The notes under the pieces: model-generated | What the model saw: only the letters and a program-made list of their open reading frames with translations | What the model was told of the DNA's origin: nothing | Database searches by the model: none | Made by a program: the position numbers and the translations under genes | Assembly: GCA_947058225.1 (NCBI GenBank) | Contig: CAMSGF010000056.1 | Coordinates: 1 to 6,056 of the forward strand | Direction: 5' to 3' | From: an uncultured Eubacteriaceae bacterium | Lineage (GTDB): Bacteria; Bacillota; Clostridia; Eubacteriales; Anaerofustaceae | Length of the DNA: 6,056 nt | In this document: positions 1 through 6,056 of the stretch, piece after piece | Layout: every line of letters starts with the position of its first letter | How positions within the stretch are numbered: the stretch's first letter is position 1

Positions 1-2742
<2,742 letters not shown>

Positions 2743-2744
<2 letters not shown>

Positions 2745-2749
2745 GAGGA
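2743..2749 (+). promoter_or_regulatory. Ribosome binding site of gyrA, overlapping the gyrB stop
   Basis: AGGAGGA begins on the last two bases of the gyrB TAG stop and places GGAGG eight bases before the gyrA ATG at 2757. A ribosome terminating on gyrB therefore sits on the gyrA start region, which suits translational coupling and matched subunit output. A nearer ATG at 2750 is only one base from GGAGG and opens a four-codon frame, so it is not the start. Confidence 0.85.
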
Positions 2750-2756
2750 ATGAGGA

Positions 2757-5222
2757 ATGTCTAAAAAAGACGATGGTTTAAATTTACACGCAAAAACTGA
2801 AATTATAGATATTACAAAGGAAATGAAAGAGTCCTATATAGATTATGCGATGAGCGTTATAGTCGGCAGGGCGCTTCCCGATGTAAGAGACGGACTAAAA
2901 CCCGTTCACAGAAGAATATTATATGCGATGGGCGGTTCTAATTTAGGGCTTGATAAGTCGTACAGAAAGAGTGCGAGAATAGTCGGGGATGTAATGGGTA
3001 AGTATCATCCTCATGGAGATACTGCCATATACGATGCGATGGTTAGATTTGCACAGGACTTTTCCATTCGTTATCCGCTCGTTGACGGACATGGGAACTT
3101 CGGTTCGATAGACGGTGACAGCCCTGCTGCGATGCGTTATACCGAGGCGAGAATGACAAAATTAACCGCTGAGATGTTAAAAGACATAAACAAAGAAACG
3201 GTCGATTTTGTTCCAAACTTTGATGAAACGCTGCAAGAGCCATCTGTTCTTCCAAGCAGGTTCCCTAACCTTTTGGTAAACGGCTCTAATGGTATTGCCG
3301 TAGGTATGGCGACTAATATCCCACCTCATAACTTAGCTGAAGTTATAGATGCGATGAATGTGTTGATAGATAACCCGAGTGCAACAATAGAAGAACTTAT
3401 GGAATATATAAAGGGCCCGGACTTTCCAACAGGCGGTATAGTTATGGGAAAAAGCGGAATCCACAGTGCCTATACGACAGGTAGGGGCAGAATTAAGGTA
3501 AGGGCGAGAACGGACATTGAAGCGATTAATAAAAACAGGGAGAGAATAGTCGTTACGGAAATTCCTTATATGGTAAACAAGGCAAAGTTAGTGGAAAAGA
3601 TGGCTGATCTTGTAAAAGAAAAGAGAGTAGTCGGAATATCCGATATAAGAGATGAATCAAACAGAAACGGTATAAGGATAGCGATAGATTTAAAAAGAGA
3701 TGTCAATGCACATATAATTTTAAATCAGTTATTTAAGTATACACAGCTTCAGGATACGTTCGGTGTGATTAACCTTGCGCTTGTCGATAATAAGCCGAGA
3801 GTATTAAACTTAAAGGAAATGCTTGAATATTACATTGAGCATCAAAAGGAAGTTGTTACAAGAAGGACAAAGTTTGATTTAAGAAAAGCAAAAGACAGAG
3901 CTCATATTGTTGAGGGGCTTTTAGTTGCACTTGACAATATTGATGAGATAATAAGAATAATAAGAGCGGCTTATGACGATGCGGAAGAACAGCTTATGAA
4001 TGCATTTGATTTAAGCGAAGTGCAGGCTAAAGCAATCGTCGATATGAGGCTAAGAAGACTTCAGGGACTTGAAAGGGAAAAGCTTGAAAAAGAATACAGG
4101 GAGTTAATAGAGCTTATAAATAAGTATGAAGAAATTCTTGCAAATGAACAACTTGTTTTAAATATCATCAAGGAAGAATCTATGGAGGTAAGAAACAGAT
4201 ATTCAGATGACAGGAGAACTGATTTTGAAGCTGATATGGATGATATGGAAGATGAAGACTTGATTGAAGAAGAGGATATTGTTATAACCATAACTCATGT
4301 CGGATATATCAAGCGTATCGCCGCCAATACATATAAGGCACAAAAAAGAGGTGGTAAGGGCATTATGGCATTATCAACGAGGGAAAATGACTTTGTTAAG
4401 CATTTGTTTATGACGACGACTCACCACTACATAATGTTCTTTACGAACAAGGGAAAAGTTTACCGCTTAAAAGGTTATGAAATTCCAGATGCATCAAGAA
4501 CAGCGAGGGGAACTGCGATAGTAAACCTGCTTCCGCTTGAAGCAGATGAACAGATAACGGCTGTTATTCCCGTTAAAGAGTTTGGAAATGATAGGCATCT
4601 TGTTATGGCAACGAGGAATGGAATATTTAAGAAAACCAAGCTTGAAGAATACAATTCCAACAGAAAAAGCGGAATTATCGGCATAACCTTAAATGAGGGA
4701 GATGAACTAATCGGCGTTCAGATGACAAAGGGCAATGAAGATATTATGCTTGGAACGCACGATGGACTTGCGATAAAATTCCACGAAAAAGATATAAGGG
4801 ATATCGGCAGGGTTTCAAAGGGGGTTAAGGGAATTAATTTGCAAGACGGAGATTATGTCGTTGGTATGGATTTAATAGATGAGTGGGCATATATATTAAG
4901 TGTGACGGAAAACGGATATGGAAAGCTTACGAAAAAGGACTTATATCCAACGCAAAAAAGAGCGGGTAAAGGAGTGTTAAATTATCGTATCACCAAAAAG
5001 ACAGGAAAAGTAGTCGGGATGTGTGCGATAGACAAAGAACTTCACGATGTGATGCTTATAAGCATTGATGGGACGGTTATCAGAATAGACACTGCAGGAA
5101 TTTCTCAAATGGGAAGGAGTACATCGGGGGTTAAAGTGATGAGGCTTGATGAAGATGTCAAGATAGCTACGTTTGCAAGAATTGATTCTGACACTGAAGA
5201 AGATGATGAAGAAGAAAATTAA
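2757..5222 (+). CDS. gyrA: DNA gyrase subunit A (DNA breakage-reunion and wrapping subunit)
   Basis: GyrA cuts and rejoins the DNA gate segment through a phosphotyrosine link and wraps DNA around its C-terminal domain; it pairs with the adjacent GyrB. The 821-aa length is typical. The winged-helix region contains [10 protein letters not shown], with T89 and D93 at the positions of E. coli S83 and D87. R127 and catalytic Y128 sit in [28 protein letters not shown] and the tower domain follow, then the Lys/Glu-rich coiled coil (about residues 370-495) with the [11 protein letters not shown] element. The C-terminal beta-pinwheel starts near residue 510 and carries the GyrA box as QKRGGKG (529-535), which distinguishes gyrase A from ParC and is needed for wrapping. 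A near copy, QKRAGKG, is at 733-739. The protein ends in an acidic tail, [12 protein letters not shown]. It starts 12 bp after gyrB with a strong ribosome binding site. No key residue is missing. Confidence 0.98.
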   Translation: MSKKDDGLNLHAKTEIIDITKEMKESYIDYAMSVIVGRALPDVRDGLKPVHRRILYAMGGSNLGLDKSYRKSARIVGDVMGKYHPHGDTAIYDAMVRFAQDFSIRYPLVDGHGNFGSIDGDSPAAMRYTEARMTKLTAEMLKDINKETVDFVPNFDETLQEPSVLPSRFPNLLVNGSNGIAVGMATNIPPHNLAEVIDAMNVLIDNPSATIEELMEYIKGPDFPTGGIVMGKSGIHSAYTTGRGRIKVRARTDIEAINKNRERIVVTEIPYMVNKAKLVEKMADLVKEKRVVGISDIRDESNRNGIRIAIDLKRDVNAHIILNQLFKYTQLQDTFGVINLALVDNKPRVLNLKEMLEYYIEHQKEVVTRRTKFDLRKAKDRAHIVEGLLVALDNIDEIIRIIRAAYDDAEEQLMNAFDLSEVQAKAIVDMRLRRLQGLEREKLEKEYRELIELINKYEEILANEQLVLNIIKEESMEVRNRYSDDRRTDFEADMDDMEDEDLIEEEDIVITITHVGYIKRIAANTYKAQKRGGKGIMALSTRENDFVKHLFMTTTHHYIMFFTNKGKVYRLKGYEIPDASRTARGTAIVNLLPLEADEQITAVIPVKEFGNDRHLVMATRNGIFKKTKLEEYNSNRKSGIIGITLNEGDELIGVQMTKGNEDIMLGTHDGLAIKFHEKDIRDIGRVSKGVKGINLQDGDYVVGMDLIDEWAYILSVTENGYGKLTKKDLYPTQKRAGKGVLNYRITKKTGKVVGMCAIDKELHDVMLISIDGTVIRIDTAGISQMGRSTSGVKVMRLDEDVKIATFARIDSDTEEDDEEEN

Positions 5223-5223
5223 T

Positions 5224-5231
5224 AAGGAGGG
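5224..5231 (+). promoter_or_regulatory. Ribosome binding site of the LUD-domain gene
   Basis: AAGGAGGG lies one base after the gyrA TAA stop and six bases before the ATG at 5238. The strong site and tight spacing indicate that this gene is read from the same message as gyrA and is meant to be well translated. Confidence 0.88.
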
Positions 5232-5237
5232 AATAAA

Positions 5238-5882
5238 ATGGGATTTGAAGAATATGTAAAACAAATAAATGAAAAGAAGATTTTAGGTGTCGTGGATGCG
5301 TTAAATAAGAACAGATTTGAGGCTAAATATTTTAAATCAAAAGAAGAACTTTTTGATGAAATAAAGAAGATGATACCAGAAGGTTCAACGACAGCTATGG
5401 GCGGCAGCACGACGATAAAACAAATAGACGGTTTAAGTGAAATTATAAAAAGCTACGATTTCAAAGACAGAAAAGCGCCTGCAAATACAAAGGAAGAACA
5501 AAGAAAAGTGCAAATGGAATCTACATTTGTAGACTATTATTTTATGAGTTCAAATGCTATAACAGAAGATGGAAAGTTATACAACGTGGACGGCAACGGC
5601 AACAGGGTGTCTGCACTTATATACGGACCTGAAAATGTAGTTATAATCGCAACTCCAAACAAGATTGTAAAAAATCTTGATATGGCCGTTGTAAGAAACG
5701 AGAGGTTAGCCGCTCCGATAAACTGTGCAAGACTTGAGTGTAAAACTCCTTGTGTAAAGGCAGGACATTGTATGGATTGCAGGAGTGACGACAGAATTTG
5801 TATCTTTTATACTGTTACGGGCTTTCAAAGAAATAAAGGCAGGATAAAGGTGTTCTTTATAAATGAAGAACTTGGTTTTTAA
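5238..5882 (+). CDS. LUD-domain (DUF162, LutC-like) protein with a Cys-rich C-terminus
   Basis: This 214-aa protein looks like the stand-alone LUD (DUF162) proteins often annotated as lactate utilization protein in clostridia. Visible family marks are the AMGGSTTIKQIDGL block (around residues 53-66), the VDGNGNRVSALIYGPENVVII stretch (around 119-139), which resembles the conserved central strand region, the NKIVKN motif, and the ending FFINEELGF. The tail holds six cysteines (C163, C168, C172, C178, C181, C188) in a CX4CX3CX5CX2CX6C pattern, which could bind a metal or Fe-S cluster; that is inference. There is no signal peptide or membrane segment, so it is probably cytoplasmic. LutC of Bacillus subtilis works with LutA and LutB in L-lactate oxidation, but no lutA or lutB is in this window, so a lactate role should not be assumed. 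Its physiological substrate is unknown. It follows gyrA by 15 bp and is the last gene before the terminator, so it is probably co-transcribed with gyrase. Confidence 0.87.
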   Translation: MGFEEYVKQINEKKILGVVDALNKNRFEAKYFKSKEELFDEIKKMIPEGSTTAMGGSTTIKQIDGLSEIIKSYDFKDRKAPANTKEEQRKVQMESTFVDYYFMSSNAITEDGKLYNVDGNGNRVSALIYGPENVVIIATPNKIVKNLDMAVVRNERLAAPINCARLECKTPCVKAGHCMDCRSDDRICIFYTVTGFQRNKGRIKVFFINEELGF

Positions 5883-5924
5883 AAGTATATTTATACAAAT
5901 TATAAAATAAAAAAAATTTAAAAT

Positions 5925-5968
5925 TATGCACCTCAAAAGTTAAATACTTTTGGGGTGCGTATATTTTT
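5925..5968 (+). terminator. Rho-independent terminator of the recF-gyrB-gyrA-LUD cluster
   Basis: Bases 5925-5940 pair with 5946-5961 over 16 bp with no mismatch, counting two T-G wobbles (5927/5959 and 5933/5953), around a five-base loop (TAAAT). A T-run (5964-5968) follows directly. On the opposite strand the two wobbles become A-C mismatches, so the hairpin is built for + strand transcripts. It lies 42 bases after the stop of the LUD gene. An A-rich tract just upstream (about 5902-5923) could pair with the T-run and strengthen it. Confidence 0.93.
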
Positions 5969-6056
5969 AAAGGGCTTTTACATTTATATAGTATGAAATA
6001 TAAAGTTTTATAAAATCTGAAATGAAGAATATTTTTTAATCTTATACGTTAAACTG
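5969..6056. other. AT-rich intergenic end of the window
   Basis: These 88 bases after the terminator contain no reading frame longer than a few codons on the + strand. Apart from a possible promoter, I see nothing recognisable. The next gene must start beyond the window or be on the other strand. Confidence 0.7.
5977..6004 (+). promoter_or_regulatory. Possible sigma-70/sigma-A promoter for a downstream gene
   Basis: TTTACA (5977-5982) and TATAAA (5999-6004) are separated by 16 bases. Each box matches five of six consensus positions (TTGACA and TATAAT). The place, just after a strong terminator, is where a new transcription unit would begin. The region is so AT-rich that such matches arise easily by chance, and no downstream gene is visible to support it. 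Confidence 0.35.

Noticed and set aside
2750..2764. Four-codon frame (MRNV) overlapping the gyrA start
   Set aside because: GGAGG ends only one base before its ATG, too close for normal initiation, while the spacing to the gyrA ATG is ideal.
2757..5222. ParC instead of GyrA
   Set aside because: The GyrA box QKRGGKG and the position after gyrB next to recF identify gyrase A.
4061..5410. - strand frames opposite gyrA and the LUD gene, including Ser- and Phe-rich ones
   Set aside because: Their composition mirrors the Glu/Lys-rich codons of the sense strand; they are shadows, not genes.
5924..5932. DnaA-box-like TTATGCACC
   Set aside because: It is almost wholly within the left arm of the terminator stem and stands alone, so the hairpin explains it.
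5706..5936. - strand frame opposite the end of the LUD gene
   Set aside because: It begins inside the terminator stem and runs antisense to the conserved Cys-rich tail; no family resemblance.

Overview
This window is a stretch of an AT-rich bacterial chromosome, almost certainly from a low-GC Gram-positive anaerobe of the Clostridia/Tissierellia type. The evidence is the recF-gyrB-gyrA order found near the replication origin of many Firmicutes, a short GyrB (636 aa) without the roughly 170-aa C-terminal insert of proteobacterial GyrB, strong AAGGAGG-type ribosome binding sites, heavy use of AGA/AGG arginine and ATA isoleucine codons, and a Cys-rich LUD-domain protein of a kind typical of clostridial genomes. 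I cannot name a genus from this sequence alone.

Layout: all four genes lie on the + strand and are tightly packed. Bases 1-847 hold the 3' three quarters of recF, whose Walker A region lies upstream of the window. gyrB (834-2744) starts at a GTG inside the end of recF. gyrA (2757-5222) follows after 12 bp, and a LUD-domain (DUF162) protein gene (5238-5882) follows after 15 bp. A strong 16-bp hairpin with a T-run at 5925-5968 closes the cluster. The last ~90 bases are very AT-rich and hold only a possible promoter for a gene beyond the window.

How the genes work together: GyrB and GyrA form the A2B2 DNA gyrase that introduces negative supercoils, and RecF loads RecA at single-strand gaps. The spacing suggests co-transcription of all four genes to the terminator. 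The LUD protein has no known link to gyrase or repair and appears to be a passenger or an undescribed partner.

The window is mostly ordinary housekeeping DNA, and I see no mobile element, CRISPR array, tRNA or rRNA. The points most worth a second look are a glutamine in GyrB (Q138) at the position of the arginine that contacts coumarin antibiotics, the LUD gene inside the gyrase operon, its six-cysteine tail, and an exact 14-bp in-frame repeat flanking the ATP-contacting QTK loop of gyrB.
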